From: Acidobacteriaceae bacterium
Lineage (GTDB): Bacteria > Acidobacteriota > Terriglobia > Terriglobales > Acidobacteriaceae
Assembly: GCA_030041045.1 (NCBI GenBank)
Contig: JASHOQ010000123.1
Location: 28,935 to 92,934 of the forward strand
DNA: 64,000 nt
Direction of reading: 5' to 3'
Position numbers and translations under genes: made by a program. This document shows, piece after piece, positions 17,099 to 27,236 of the stretch; position 1 is the stretch's first letter; each line of letters begins with the position of its first letter. The notes under the pieces were generated by a model that was not told where the DNA came from, made no database searches, and was given only the letters and a program-made list of their open reading frames with translations.

Positions 17099-20000
17099 TT
17101 AGAACTGCATGCGCAGGCCGACCTCGATCTGGCGCTCGCGATAAAAATCGGTGGCGTTGATGTTGAGCGGCTTGCCGAAGGCGGTGGTGTTGGGCTCGAG
17201 GCCGGTGAGGAAGTTGAGCGTGGGAACGGAGGTTTCGCTGCCGGGCTCGAGATAGTAGCCGGTGGTTTCGATCTCGGTGACGTTCTGGTGGTTGAAGAGG
17301 TTGAAGCTTTCAGCCATTAGTTCGAGGGAACGCATGTGCCCCAGGCCGAAGCGCTTTCCCAGGCGGAGGTCGGCCTTCCATGTATGGGGATAGCGGAAGG
17401 TGTTGCGGCCGATGCTGTAGGAACGGCCGTCGCTGCCCATGCCGTAGACACGGTTGTCGCCGCCGGAGCCGTTCATGCCGGGCGCGAGGCCCACGATGGC
17501 GGCGCCGGTCGACTGGTCGAATTCCTCCGCGAGCGAGCCGGAGGTGCGCATGGTGTAGGGAAGGCCGCTACGGAATTGACCGACGCCGGAGAGCATCCAG
17601 CCGTTGGCCAAGCGGCCGGCGAGCCCCGAGAGTTTCCAGGGCGATTGGTAGATGACCATGGCCGCGGCGGAATGGCGCACGTCGAGGTCGCTGGTTCCGT
17701 ATTCGAGGTTGAAGTCGCGCGGATCGAGGACATCGCTGCCGGCGACAAGGGTGGTCTCATTGGGATTCCAGTCCATGGCATGCGCGTACGTGTAATGGGC
17801 GTGGAAGGTGAGGCCGCGGCGGCCGTAGCGCGTGAGCTTGACCATGGCGGCTTCATAGGTGGAGTTGGCGCGGGAAAAGATTTCGCTGATCTGCTGGTAG
17901 TCAGGGTTGAGCCGGCCGGCGGTGCCTGTGGGCGTGGGCCAGGAAGCGTAGAAGGGTACGGTGATTTGCGCGGCCTTGATGGGACCGGCGCCGGTTCCGT
18001 CGACGACGCCGTAAGTGATGGAGCCGGGATTGACGGTGGGGTCAAAGTTGGTATCGATGGAGACGGGCAGGCGGCGCGCGAAACTGGCGAGAGCGGCGGC
18101 GGTGACGAGGATGTGCGCGGGCAGGTTGGATTCGATGGAGGCAACGGCCTGGTGGACTTCAGGATTGCGGAAGGTGGGCGCGAACTCGACCGCGCCGGGC
18201 TTGACCACGCTGGCCGGCGGACCGGCGAAGACGTAAGGGAATGGCGGCGAGCCGCCGGCGCAGAACTGGCAGTCGTCGGTGGGGCGCAGGAAGTAGCTCA
18301 AATCGCCCTTGGGCGAGCCGGTCTGGGTTAGCGCGGTTTCGAGGGTCGCATTCTGGGTGCGGCCGTAATACATGCCGTAGCCGAGACGCAGAACCGGCCA
18401 GCGGCTCTCCGGGCTTCCCAAGGCGAGCGAGAAGCGCGGACCCCAGTTGTTGCCCGGGCTGGGGAGATGCCCGGTGAGGGGAAGCTCGGGATTGGCCAGG
18501 GCGGCGAGCGGCGGCGGCAACTGTTCGCGATCCCAGCGCAGGCCGGCGGAGAAAACCGCGGCCTTGCCCGTCTGCCATTGCGTGGTGACAAAGCCCGACC
18601 AGTCGCTGGTGCTCAACTGCCAGTTGGTGGGGCCCATGGTTTGCGAGTAGTAAGAGTAGCAGGGCATGGCGCCGAGAGTGGTGTCGGTGGCGCCGCAATT
18701 GTGCGGGTTCGCGTAATCAAGCGGGTCGGCGAGGCCGAATTCCTCAAAGACCAGCGCGTCGGAGATGAAGTCCTCCACCTTGGAGTAGTAGTAGGTGCCG
18801 GTCTGGTTGCGGAGCAGGCTGGTCGAGTCCGCATTGTGGTCAACTTCAATGCCGGCTTTGAAGAGCAGGCGATTGCGCACCCAGTCGAGCGCCTCCTGCG
18901 CGTGCCATAGGTGCTCGTCGGGATAGCTGCCCTGGCCGAAGCGCGAGGGATTGCCGATGGTGAAGCCATAGCGCGAGTCGACGACGATCTGCGGGAGCTG
19001 GCCCCAGACGCTGCCCTGGAGAAACGTCTGCTCGAGCGTGGACGGTGTGTCAGGATGCGCGCCGAGAATGTCGCGTCCGGCGGAGGCCTGCGTGGTGGCA
19101 AGAAGGTTCGGCGTGAGGTAGGCTTCCCAGCGGGCGAGGAGCCATTGCTGGCTCGCGTCGCTCGAGCCGAAGCTGTGATTGCCATAGGTTTTGGAGACGC
19201 CGGTCAACCCGCCTCCGGGCGAGTTCCAGTCGGCGCCGATGCCTTCGAGGGTGAAACGATGGCGCTCAGCGGCCTGCCAGTCGATGCGCGCGAAGCCGAC
19301 CCATTGCGCGGCACTGCGCGGCGCGGGGCCGAGGAGTCCGGCGAGCGATTCCAGCATGGTTGAGTAGGCCGTCAGCCCCTGGACCAAGCCTGAGACGCAA
19401 TCGGATGGCGGCCCCGTGAACCCCAGCCGTGCGCTCAGCGTTACCAGCTGGCAATCTGTCGGCATTTCAAAAAATCCGGTTGTTTGTGTGCAGGGGCCGA
19501 TCGTGCATCCGCTCACTGTCTCCAGGAGGTAGGGATGCCTTACCGTGGCCAGTCCCGGATCGTTGCGGTGATAGCTATCCAGTGCGGCAAACCAAAACAG
19601 CTTGTCAGGCCGGATCGGGCTGCCCAGGCCGATGCCCCAGACCGTTTCGTGGTCCGGAGGGGTGTAGGACTCCGGCTTTCCGTTCAAGCCGTTATCAAAG
19701 GTCGGGACGGAGAGCGGAGGTCCAGATGAATTGAAGGTAAGCACGGCGGGCGCGGTCTCCGTTATCCATTGCGTGAAGGGATTGCGCGCGCCCCAGGTGT
19801 TCTGGCGGTCGAAGAGAAAACCCTGGCCGTGGAACTGGGGAGTGCCGCGCGCGGTCTCGATGTTGATGCGGCCGCCGGCAGCGGTCGCGCCTTCGGCTTC
19901 CACATTGCCGGCGATGGTCTGGACCTCGCGGATGCCGGCTTCGCTCACCGAGAAACCGCGCCCGCCGGCGAAGGTGCTGCCTTGCGATACGCCAAGGCTG

Positions 20001-21172
20001 GAGGGCTGCGCGCTGGATTGCGGGTACGAGCCCGAGTCCTGGGTGCGCGGCTCGGCCAGCGCCCCGGTTCCGAAGGCGAGGCGGGTGCTGAGGCCGTCCA
20101 CGGTCACGTCGGCAGACTGCTGGCTTGCGCCGCGGAACGAGGGTTGCGAGGCGCCGGCGGCCGCAGTGGAGGCGGGCGTGTCCAGCAGGAACTGTTGCCA
20201 GTTGCGGCCGGTCGCGGGCAGCGACTGGATTTCCGCCGCGGAGACGGTGGTGGAGACGGCAGGAGCAGCGGGCGAGGCTTGCTGCGCGGCGGCCAATACC
20301 GGTGCGAGCTGCGGAGGATGGGAAAACAGAACCGCTTGCGCTGCTGTGGCAGCAGCCAGGCCCATGGCGAGAGCGGGAGAAACAGCGGGCGTGGCCGCGC
20401 GTAGCGCGGGAGCTATGGAGGACGCTGAGAGCGAGGCGGCTGGGGGCGCGAGAGACGCGACTTGCGGCACAGGAGCGGGATGCTGCGGCTGCTGCGGCAA
20501 TGTGGGTGGAGGCATGGCCGGGGGAACGGCGGCGCCGGCAGATGGGACAGGCGATTCCGGCGCGGGCGATGGCGGTTTGGCGACGCGTGGAGGCGATTCA
20601 ACCGAGGCCGTCGGCTGCGAGGGCATGGCATTGCTTGCATGCGCAGAAGCGGCCGTCGCTGGGACGACGGGAGCGGGTGCGGCAACAACAGGAGGAGGAT
20701 TCGCGGGTGGTCGAGTTACTGGAGTGGGCGTTTCAGCAGGCGCGGGCGATGGGGTTGCTGGGGTGGTGGCTTGGGCGAGCACGGGCGCAGAGGATGGAAT
20801 CTCCAGATCGATCGCCGACTCCACGCGGGATTCATGACCGGAAGAGACTACGATGCCGTCGAGGCTGCCGCGGCCGAGTTCGGGGCTTTCGGCTTCGAGC
20901 GCGTATTCGCCGGCTTGGAGCGAGGCAAAGCGATAGGCGCCGTTTTTCCCCGTGGTGGTGCGCAGCTCCCGGCCGGTAGCCACGTTGCGCAGGACCACGC
21001 TGACACCGGCGAGCGGCGCGGAATGAAGGTTGGTCAAGCGGCCGGCAAGCGAGCCGGTCTGCGCGGGAGGAGACTGGCTCTTGAGCGGCGTAGACGCGGC
21101 GAGAAGCAGCACCGCCGGGCACAGCGCCGCTATGGCGAAGATGCGAATCCGGCTCCGCTCTTGAGGTCCCAT
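17099..21172 (-). CDS. Oar-like TonB-dependent receptor with carboxypeptidase-regulatory domain
   Basis: 1357 residues. The order is: signal anchor (RIFAIAALCPAVLLLAAS), carboxypeptidase-regulatory-like beta-sandwich (GRLTNLHSAPLAGVSVVLRN to about residue 130), a long Ala/Pro-rich linker (about residues 130-300), a plug domain (IQSLPATGRNWQQFLLDTPA, FRGASQQSADVTVDGLSTR), and a large outer-membrane barrel ending LRMQF with the terminal aromatic typical of barrels. The linker between the sandwich and the plug is unusually long. Imports an unknown, probably carbohydrate-derived, ligand. ATG at 21172 is preferred over 21271 because it precedes the signal segment. Upstream in-frame sequence overlaps the spacer to obgE. 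Confidence 0.9.
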   Translation of the reverse strand: MGPQERSRIRIFAIAALCPAVLLLAASTPLKSQSPPAQTGSLAGRLTNLHSAPLAGVSVVLRNVATGRELRTTTGKNGAYRFASLQAGEYALEAESPELGRGSLDGIVVSSGHESRVESAIDLEIPSSAPVLAQATTPATPSPAPAETPTPVTRPPANPPPVVAAPAPVVPATAASAHASNAMPSQPTASVESPPRVAKPPSPAPESPVPSAGAAVPPAMPPPTLPQQPQHPAPVPQVASLAPPAASLSASSIAPALRAATPAVSPALAMGLAAATAAQAVLFSHPPQLAPVLAAAQQASPAAPAVSTTVSAAEIQSLPATGRNWQQFLLDTPASTAAAGASQPSFRGASQQSADVTVDGLSTRLAFGTGALAEPRTQDSGSYPQSSAQPSSLGVSQGSTFAGGRGFSVSEAGIREVQTIAGNVEAEGATAAGGRINIETARGTPQFHGQGFLFDRQNTWGARNPFTQWITETAPAVLTFNSSGPPLSVPTFDNGLNGKPESYTPPDHETVWGIGLGSPIRPDKLFWFAALDSYHRNDPGLATVRHPYLLETVSGCTIGPCTQTTGFFEMPTDCQLVTLSARLGFTGPPSDCVSGLVQGLTAYSTMLESLAGLLGPAPRSAAQWVGFARIDWQAAERHRFTLEGIGADWNSPGGGLTGVSKTYGNHSFGSSDASQQWLLARWEAYLTPNLLATTQASAGRDILGAHPDTPSTLEQTFLQGSVWGQLPQIVVDSRYGFTIGNPSRFGQGSYPDEHLWHAQEALDWVRNRLLFKAGIEVDHNADSTSLLRNQTGTYYYSKVEDFISDALVFEEFGLADPLDYANPHNCGATDTTLGAMPCYSYYSQTMGPTNWQLSTSDWSGFVTTQWQTGKAAVFSAGLRWDREQLPPPLAALANPELPLTGHLPSPGNNWGPRFSLALGSPESRWPVLRLGYGMYYGRTQNATLETALTQTGSPKGDLSYFLRPTDDCQFCAGGSPPFPYVFAGPPASVVKPGAVEFAPTFRNPEVHQAVASIESNLPAHILVTAAALASFARRLPVSIDTNFDPTVNPGSITYGVVDGTGAGPIKAAQITVPFYASWPTPTGTAGRLNPDYQQISEIFSRANSTYEAAMVKLTRYGRRGLTFHAHYTYAHAMDWNPNETTLVAGSDVLDPRDFNLEYGTSDLDVRHSAAAMVIYQSPWKLSGLAGRLANGWMLSGVGQFRSGLPYTMRTSGSLAEEFDQSTGAAIVGLAPGMNGSGGDNRVYGMGSDGRSYSIGRNTFRYPHTWKADLRLGKRFGLGHMRSLELMAESFNLFNHQNVTEIETTGYYLEPGSETSVPTLNFLTGLEPNTTAFGKPLNINATDFYRERQIEVGLRMQF

Positions 21173-21461
21173 CTGCAGCCCGCTTCTCACGCTGAGCGTG
21201 AAAACATGCGGCCTTGTGCGCCGGGGGCACGCCCGCGCCGCTGCCTTTAGAGCACGCGCAGAAAGGCGCATGGAAACTTCGCCCGGTCTACGCAGATACC
21301 TTGGGGAGTGTTGGGAAGGATTTTACGCCTGGTCACGTCGCCTGAGGAAAGATTTCTGAGGAATTTTTAATTGCCTGTGGATGGTGGGCGCGGTCCGCTG
21401 GAGCTCCGGGGGCGGTCCCGCTTGGATAAACTGGACGGGCGGCGAGCGAATTGGGCGGGCG

Positions 21462-22628
21462 ATGTTCATTGACGAGGTAAAAATCCGGGTGAAGGCCGGC
21501 GACGGTGGGAACGGCTGCATGGCCTTCCGGCGGGAGAAGTTTGTGCCCCGCGGGGGACCTTCGGGCGGGGACGGCGGGCGCGGCGGCGACGTGCGGATGG
21601 AGTCGAGCGAGCGGCACAACACGCTGATCCACTTCCGCTATAACCCCGAGCACAAGGCGCAGCGCGGCGAGCACGGCATGGGGTCGAACTGCACCGGGCA
21701 GGACGGGCGCTCGGTCACGCTGCAGGTGCCCGTGGGCACGGCGCTTTACGACGCCGAGACCGGCGAGCTGGTGCACGACTTCCAGAATCCCGACGAGCGG
21801 ATCGTGATTGCCAGGGGCGGACGCGGCGGGCGCGGCAACCAGCACTTTGCCACCAGCACGCACCAGGCGCCGCGCGAGCATGAGCTGGGCCGGCCGGGCG
21901 AGGAACGCGCCTATCGCTTGGAATTGAAGCTGCTGGCCGACGTGGGCCTGGTGGGCTATCCCAATGCGGGGAAATCCACGCTGATCGCGCGCATCTCCGC
22001 GGCGCGGCCGAAGATCGCCGATTACCCGTTTACGACGCTCGAACCCAACCTGGGCGTGGTGACCGTGGGCGAGGAGCCGGAACAGGAGTCGTTTGTGGTG
22101 GCGGATTTGCCGGGGCTGATCGAGGGCGCGCACCTGGGCCAGGGGCTGGGGATGCAGTTTCTGCGCCACATTGAGCGCACGCGGCTGCTGCTGCACCTGG
22201 TGGATGTTTCGGACGCCTCGGGACGGCCCGATCCGGTGGAGGATTTCCGGGTGATCAACAACGAGCTGGCGAGTTGGAGTAACGGCGCGGGCGAGCATCC
22301 GCTTGCGCACAAGCCGATGATTGTGGCGGCGACGAAAATCGATGCGGCCAACCCGGAGAAGCTGAAAAAACTCGCGGCGCACGCCAAGCGGCGGCGGCTC
22401 GAGTTTCATGCCATATCGGCCGTGACCGGCGAGGGGATCGAAGAGCTGAAGTGGGCGCTGGCCGCACGGCTGCGGCCCGAAGGCGAAACGAAGACCCGGG
22501 TTGCGCGCGCGACGGCGATTCACTCCGCGCAGAGCGCGGACGGTCACTCCGCGCGGGGCGCGGCTACTCACTCCGCCCGCAGGGCTTCGACGGGATCGAC
22601 GGCAGCGGCGCGGCGGGCGGGCAGGTAG
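21462..22628 (+). CDS. obgE: Obg-family GTPase
   Basis: Ribosome- and stress-associated GTPase; 388 residues. It has the glycine-rich Obg fold ([32 protein letters not shown]), the G1 loop GYPNAGKST, switch DYPFTT, G3 [11 protein letters not shown]4 ATKID and G5 SAV. ATG at 21462 begins the family-standard MFIDEVKI. The C-terminus is odd: about 25 residues are built from a 24-bp tandem repeat ([24 protein letters not shown]). The last 61 bp run antisense through the end of the convergent ADOP gene. Confidence 0.95.
   Translation: MFIDEVKIRVKAGDGGNGCMAFRREKFVPRGGPSGGDGGRGGDVRMESSERHNTLIHFRYNPEHKAQRGEHGMGSNCTGQDGRSVTLQVPVGTALYDAETGELVHDFQNPDERIVIARGGRGGRGNQHFATSTHQAPREHELGRPGEERAYRLELKLLADVGLVGYPNAGKSTLIARISAARPKIADYPFTTLEPNLGVVTVGEEPEQESFVVADLPGLIEGAHLGQGLGMQFLRHIERTRLLLHLVDVSDASGRPDPVEDFRVINNELASWSNGAGEHPLAHKPMIVAATKIDAANPEKLKKLAAHAKRRRLEFHAISAVTGEGIEELKWALAARLRPEGETKTRVARATAIHSAQSADGHSARGAATHSARRASTGSTAAARRAGR
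22521..22592. repeat. 24-bp tandem triplicate at the obgE / ADOP overlap
   Basis: Three 24-bp units starting CACTCCGC at 22521, 22545 and 22569. On the minus strand the third is the end of the ADOP gene (ALRAE and stop). The other two are decayed copies of that end located downstream of its stop. On the plus strand they form the tail of Obg. Confidence 0.85.
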
Positions 22629-25261
22629 CTCGCCAGCGCGGCGGCCGCGGCCAGAACCAGCGGAACAATAAGATAAGTGACAGGATCGAGGGGGCTGATC
22701 TCGAAGAGCAGCGCTTTCATCCATTGGGTGAGCGCGGCGGCTGCGCCCGCGCCAAGAACAACGCCGATGGCGGCGAGCCCAAGCGCGGAGCGCACGAACA
22801 TCCATTGCAATTCGCCTTTTTGCGCGCCCAAAGCGAGGCGGATGCCGATCTCGCGCGTGCGCTGCGAGACGGAGTAGGCGATGACGCCGTAGATGCCGAT
22901 GATGCCCAGGGCGAGAGCCATGGCGCCGGCGAGGGCGAGCATGACCAGGGTGAACGAGGTGCGCGCCATGGATTGGCTGTAAAGCTCCTGCATGGTTTGT
23001 ACTGAGGCGAGCGGCAGGTTGGGATTGACTTGCCAGACGGCCTGCTGCACCTGGCCGAGGAATCCGTCGGTACCGGTGCGGCTGCTGTGGACGGCAAAGG
23101 TGACCGTGCGCAGGCCATCGAGTGCGGGACTGGGCGAGAAGCGGTCATAAAACATGGCCGGCCAATAGATGACGGGCGGGGCGGATTCATCCACGCCATG
23201 CACATGCACGTCTTCCACCACGCCGATCACCTGCTGCCAGGGGGAGTGCGAGTACTTCTTCACCCGCTTGCCGATGGCGGCTGCGGCCGAGCCCCAGGAA
23301 TCGCGGGCAAAGTTTTCGGAGACGATGATCACAGGCTGGACGTTGTTGAGGTCATCCCAGGTGAAGTCTCGGCCGGCGACAAAGCGCGTGCCCATGGTTT
23401 GGAAAAAGCCGGGCGAGACAAAGTTGAAGAGCCGGAGCGGCTCGCTACCCTCCTGGTAAGTTTTGCCTTCCACCATCATCGTGTCCCAATCGGGATCGTT
23501 GTTGTCCATGGGGACGTCGGCGGCAAAGCCGACGGAGGTGACGCCGGGGATGGCGGCGAGGTTTCCGGCAATCCGGCGTTGCATCTGCGCGACCGTGTGC
23601 ACATCGGGAACCAGGAGATCGGGAATGGAGATGCTCAGGGTTTCCAAATGCGGGGCATCGGCAAAGCCGGGCTCGACCTGGCGCAGCGCGGCGAAGGTGC
23701 GGATCATCAAGAGCGCGCTGACCAGGAGCACCAGCGCCAGGGCCACCTGCGCCACCACGAGGATGTTGCGCGCACGCTGGCGCGCGCGGCCGGTGCTGGC
23801 CGTGCGGCTCGATGCGAGGTTCAAAGCAGAGGTGCGAGTCCGCGCATACTTGAGCGCAGGGATAGCGCCGAAGAAGAGTCCGGAAAGGATGGAAAGCAAC
23901 AAGGTGAAGCCGAGCGAGACGGGGTCAAGCGCGATTTCGCTCAGGCGCGGCAGTTCGGCGGGGCCGATGGCTACGAGCAGGCGAAGCGCGCCCCAGGCGA
24001 CACCGACGGCGGCTGCACCGCCGAGGAGGCCGAGCAGAAGGCTTTCAACGAGCAGTTCGCGCGCGATGCGGGCGCGGCCGGCGCCGAGGGCGGCGCGGAT
24101 GGCCAGCTCCTGCTGGCGCGACTCCGCGCGGACCAGCAGAAGATTGGCCACGTTGATGCAGGCGATGAGCATCACCACGCTGACGGTGGCCATGACCACC
24201 CAGAGCACGCCGCCGATGTTGCCGATGACCTGCTGCTTGAGCGAGCGGAAGTTGGGTGCGATCTTCCAGACCTCGTAATAGTGCGGGTTCGATCCCGGGC
24301 CGTTCGACCAGGAATCCATCCACACGGGAATGAGGTGGGCGATGTCGGCGTCGGCCCGTTCGAGCGTGACGCCCGGCTGGAGACGGCCGATGCCGTTATA
24401 GCCGAAGCCGGCAAGGATCTGGTGATGGCGATCGAGAGCGAGCGGGACCAGGAGATCGAAGTCGTGGTCGACGATGCGGAAGCCGCGCGGCATGACGCCG
24501 ACAATGGTGCGGGTCTGGGAGTCAACCTGTATGGAGCGGCCGATGACGGCGCGGTTGCCGCCGAAGCGGCGCTGCCAGTAGCCATAGCTGAGGATGATGG
24601 ATTTTTGGCCGCGGGGGTCCTGGTCAGCCTGGTTGAACCACCGGCCCACTGCGGGGGGAATGCCGAGCGTCTCGAGCACGCCGCTGCTGACGCCGATGCC
24701 CTGCACCTGCTCGGGTTCCGCGATGCCCGTGATGTTGGCCGTTCCCGGCGACCAGATGCCGATGGACTGGAAGGTCTGGTTGTGATCGGCGAAGGTGAGG
24801 TACATGGACGTCGAAAGCTGCAAGCCGCTTGAAAAGTTGGACAGGCCGCCGGCGCCGGGTGCGTTGAGCCACAGCGCGACCAGCCGGCCGGAGTCGGGGT
24901 AAGGGAGCGGCTTGAGAAGGATGCGATCGACCACGGTGAACACCGCGGTGTTGGCGCCGATGCCGATGGCCAGCGTGAGCAGCACGGTGAAGGCGAAGCC
25001 GGGTGTGCGGCGCAGGCGGCGAAGGGCGAGCCTGGCGTCGGCCAGGATCGACTCGAGCGCAGCCCATTGCCACACTTCGCGGCTGCGCTCTTCAATCAGC
25101 GCCACGTTGCCGAACTCGCGCCGCGCCTGCTGCTCGGCCTCGCGGCGCGGCAGGCCTTCCGCTTCGAGCTCGTCGGCCCGCTCCTCGATGTGCTCGCGGA
25201 TAGAGATATCGATGTCGTCGTAGCGGCGGCGGCGGCCAAAGAGGCGGTTGAGGGTGGGCAT
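22568..25261 (-). CDS. ADOP-type duplicated orphan permease (MacB-like/FtsX)
   Basis: 897 residues. The N-terminal cytoplasmic extension ([36 protein letters not shown]) is specific to acidobacterial duplicated orphan permeases. Two MacB-periplasmic-core plus FtsX modules follow ([29 protein letters not shown]; later [33 protein letters not shown]), ending [17 protein letters not shown]. No ATPase gene is adjacent, as is usual for this family. ATG at 25261 follows AAGGAGG. The gene starts 11 bp after padR ends, so the two form one operon. The transported substrate or sensory role is unknown. It overlaps obgE by 61 bp at the 3' end. Confidence 0.93.
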   Translation of the reverse strand: MPTLNRLFGRRRRYDDIDISIREHIEERADELEAEGLPRREAEQQARREFGNVALIEERSREVWQWAALESILADARLALRRLRRTPGFAFTVLLTLAIGIGANTAVFTVVDRILLKPLPYPDSGRLVALWLNAPGAGGLSNFSSGLQLSTSMYLTFADHNQTFQSIGIWSPGTANITGIAEPEQVQGIGVSSGVLETLGIPPAVGRWFNQADQDPRGQKSIILSYGYWQRRFGGNRAVIGRSIQVDSQTRTIVGVMPRGFRIVDHDFDLLVPLALDRHHQILAGFGYNGIGRLQPGVTLERADADIAHLIPVWMDSWSNGPGSNPHYYEVWKIAPNFRSLKQQVIGNIGGVLWVVMATVSVVMLIACINVANLLLVRAESRQQELAIRAALGAGRARIARELLVESLLLGLLGGAAAVGVAWGALRLLVAIGPAELPRLSEIALDPVSLGFTLLLSILSGLFFGAIPALKYARTRTSALNLASSRTASTGRARQRARNILVVAQVALALVLLVSALLMIRTFAALRQVEPGFADAPHLETLSISIPDLLVPDVHTVAQMQRRIAGNLAAIPGVTSVGFAADVPMDNNDPDWDTMMVEGKTYQEGSEPLRLFNFVSPGFFQTMGTRFVAGRDFTWDDLNNVQPVIIVSENFARDSWGSAAAAIGKRVKKYSHSPWQQVIGVVEDVHVHGVDESAPPVIYWPAMFYDRFSPSPALDGLRTVTFAVHSSRTGTDGFLGQVQQAVWQVNPNLPLASVQTMQELYSQSMARTSFTLVMLALAGAMALALGIIGIYGVIAYSVSQRTREIGIRLALGAQKGELQWMFVRSALGLAAIGVVLGAGAAAALTQWMKALLFEISPLDPVTYLIVPLVLAAAAALASYLPARRAAAVDPVEALRAE

Positions 25262-25272
25262 CCTTGGCCTCC

Positions 25273-25617
25273 TTAAGTTTTGGCTACGGCGAGCACGCGC
25301 GTGATGCCGTCAAACATCTTTTCGAAGCTGAGAACTTCGCTTTCCAGATGGCGCCGGCCGGCCTCGGTCAGGCGGTAGATGCGCGTGGGACGGCCCTTGG
25401 CCGAGGTGCCGGCTTCGGCTTCAAGCAGACCCTCGCGCAGCATGCGCTGCAGGGCGGGGTAGAGCGAGCCCTCCTCCACTTCGAGCAGATTGTCAGAGAC
25501 CTGCCGGATGTGCCTGACGAGGGCGTAGCCGTGCATCGGCTTCAGGCGAAGTGATTGCAGGATCATGATTTCGAGTGCGCCGGGAAAAAGATCACGCCGT
25601 TCGGGGTTCCTGTTCAT
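25273..25617 (-). CDS. PadR-family transcriptional regulator
   Basis: 114 residues with the PadR winged-helix pattern (LFPGALEIMILQSLRLKPMHGYALVRHIRQ, LEVEEGSLYPALQRMLREGLLEAE, GRPTRIYRLTEAGRRHLESE). PadR proteins are usually ligand-responsive repressors of a neighbouring membrane gene. Here the downstream ADOP gene is in the same operon. A perfect palindrome 20 bp upstream of the start is the likely operator, so autoregulation of the padR-ADOP operon is inferred. Confidence 0.93.
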   Translation of the reverse strand: MNRNPERRDLFPGALEIMILQSLRLKPMHGYALVRHIRQVSDNLLEVEEGSLYPALQRMLREGLLEAEAGTSAKGRPTRIYRLTEAGRRHLESEVLSFEKMFDGITRVLAVAKT

Positions 25618-25636
25618 GTGACCGAGATTAAAGCAA

Positions 25637-25661
25637 AATACCTATTTTGTAAATAGGTATT
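25637..25661. promoter_or_regulatory. Probable PadR operator
   Basis: A perfect inverted repeat: AATACCTATTT, spacer TGT, AAATAGGTATT. It is strongly AT-rich against a GC-rich background and lies just upstream of padR. Its position fits occlusion of the padR-ADOP promoter. Confidence 0.75.
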
Positions 25662-25802
25662 CGAGATGAAAATCGGGCGACTGGCGCAATCTGCTTTAAC
25701 ATCAATTCTCTATTGGAATCAGCGATTTTCCACGCGCGTGCACTGGCAACCCGGCTGCGGGGTGCGCTCATCGCAGTTAGTACATTGAGGAGCATACTCT
25801 CC

Positions 25803-26144
25803 ATGCGTTCCCCCGCTTCCCTCAAACGCGAATTGCTCTTGGGCGTGGCTCTTACGGCTTTTGTCTTCGTGTGCGCGTGGGCATGGGGCAGCCCGTTTGT
25901 CGCCGTCCCGGCCAATCCGGCGCCGGTACAGGCGCAGAGCCAGGCGCAGGCTGCCACGTTTACCGGGACCATCGAGCGAAACGGAGAGCAATTCGTGCTC
26001 CGCGAAACCTCCGGGCAGATCTACCGGCTCGACGATCCCAAGGATGCGCAGGCGTTCGAGGGCAAATCGGTCACCGTCACCGGGAGGCTCGACGCGAACG
26101 CCCGTATGATTCACGTGCAGCGGATTGCGCCGGCAACGGCGTAA
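25803..26144 (+). CDS. DUF5818 domain protein, exported
   Basis: 113 residues. After an N-terminal membrane or signal segment (LLLGVALTAFVFVCAWAWG) comes a single small OB-like beta domain (FTGTIERNGEQFVLRETSG, YRLDDPKDAQAFEGKSVTVTGRLD) of the DUF5818 type. Function unknown. ATG at 25803 is preceded by GAGGAG at somewhat long spacing. Divergent from padR. Confidence 0.8.
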   Translation: MRSPASLKRELLLGVALTAFVFVCAWAWGSPFVAVPANPAPVQAQSQAQAATFTGTIERNGEQFVLRETSGQIYRLDDPKDAQAFEGKSVTVTGRLDANARMIHVQRIAPATA

Positions 26145-26288
26145 GGCGACATTCCCCTTCGGCCAACTGACTGACCCGGATACAGGCGCGCAAACGCGGC
26201 CAGTAGGTTCATCTTTTCCGTTGCCGAAGCGGGCATGCGCAGGGTAAAACTTGAGCACCACCACGACCGGTTTTGCCTCGTCCAGCGC

Positions 26289-27224
26289 ATGCTCTCCACA
26301 TCAGGAAGGAATCGGCGACACAGGATCACGGTCCCGGCCCGGGCCGCGGGAGCCCTCTGCTCTCGCGCGTGGTTGCGGCTGCTGCTGGCTGTGTTGCCGC
26401 TGCTCGGGGCGGCGCGGGCAGCCGCGCAGGTGCACGGCCTGTGGGTATGGAAGGGGCCGGAGATTGCGCAGGATCCGAGCGGTCCGGAGAAGCTTCGCGA
26501 TTTCTGCGTGGCGCAGGGCGTGAATGAGACCTACATCGCCGTCACTTCGCACGGGGAGATGATGCCCGCGGACACTCTTGCGCAACTGATCGTTCTTCTG
26601 CATCGGTCAGGCATTCGCGTAGAGGCGCTGCTTTCAAGCGAGGACGCCGATGAGTCCGGGCCGCACCGGGAGAAGCTGCTCGGGCATGTGCGCGAAGTGC
26701 TCGAGTTCAACCGCGATCACCCGAAGGCGCGCTTCGACGGGATTCATCTCGACATCGAGCCGCAGCAGCGGCCGGAGAACAAGGGCGCGGGGAACCTGCG
26801 CTTTCTGCCCGGGCTGGTGGAGGCGTACGCGGACGTACGCGCGCTCGCCGAGGGGGCGCAGCTGACGGTGAACGCCGACATCCAGAACAAGCTGCTCAAA
26901 GGGAGTTTCGAGGAGCGCAGAAGCCTGCTTACGGCTCTGCCGCGATTGACGCTGATGCTTTACGAACTGAGCAGCCCCGGCGACGGGGAATCGGCGGAGC
27001 AGCAGCAGGAGAAGCTGCGCACGGAGAGCGGGAAGTACCTGGCGATGGCTTACCAAGGGCTGGAGGGGCAAAACCTGGCAGGGATGGTCATCGGGCTGCG
27101 CACGCCGGACTACGGCGATCAATTGCCGGCCATGCTCAAGGTGCTGGACCAGGCCAACGCCGGAAACCCGCATTATCTCGGCTCGGCGCGGCACTCGTAC
27201 AACGACGTGATCGATTCACACTAG
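26289..27224 (+). CDS. Exported TIM-barrel-like protein, possible glycoside hydrolase
   Basis: About 311 residues with a signal segment (LRLLLAVLPLLGAARAAAQ). The core has alternating beta/alpha features and the segment FDGIHLDIEPQ, which resembles the DxxDxDxE-type strand-4 motif of GH18-like barrels (D-G-I-H-L-D-I-E here). QVHGLWVWKGPEI at the start and LMLYELSS later fit a barrel. I cannot assign a family with certainty. The start could be 26289 or 26235; neither has a strong ribosome binding site. Confidence 0.6.
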   Translation: MLSTSGRNRRHRITVPARAAGALCSRAWLRLLLAVLPLLGAARAAAQVHGLWVWKGPEIAQDPSGPEKLRDFCVAQGVNETYIAVTSHGEMMPADTLAQLIVLLHRSGIRVEALLSSEDADESGPHREKLLGHVREVLEFNRDHPKARFDGIHLDIEPQQRPENKGAGNLRFLPGLVEAYADVRALAEGAQLTVNADIQNKLLKGSFEERRSLLTALPRLTLMLYELSSPGDGESAEQQQEKLRTESGKYLAMAYQGLEGQNLAGMVIGLRTPDYGDQLPAMLKVLDQANAGNPHYLGSARHSYNDVIDSH

Positions 27225-27236
27225 GATCGACGCGCG

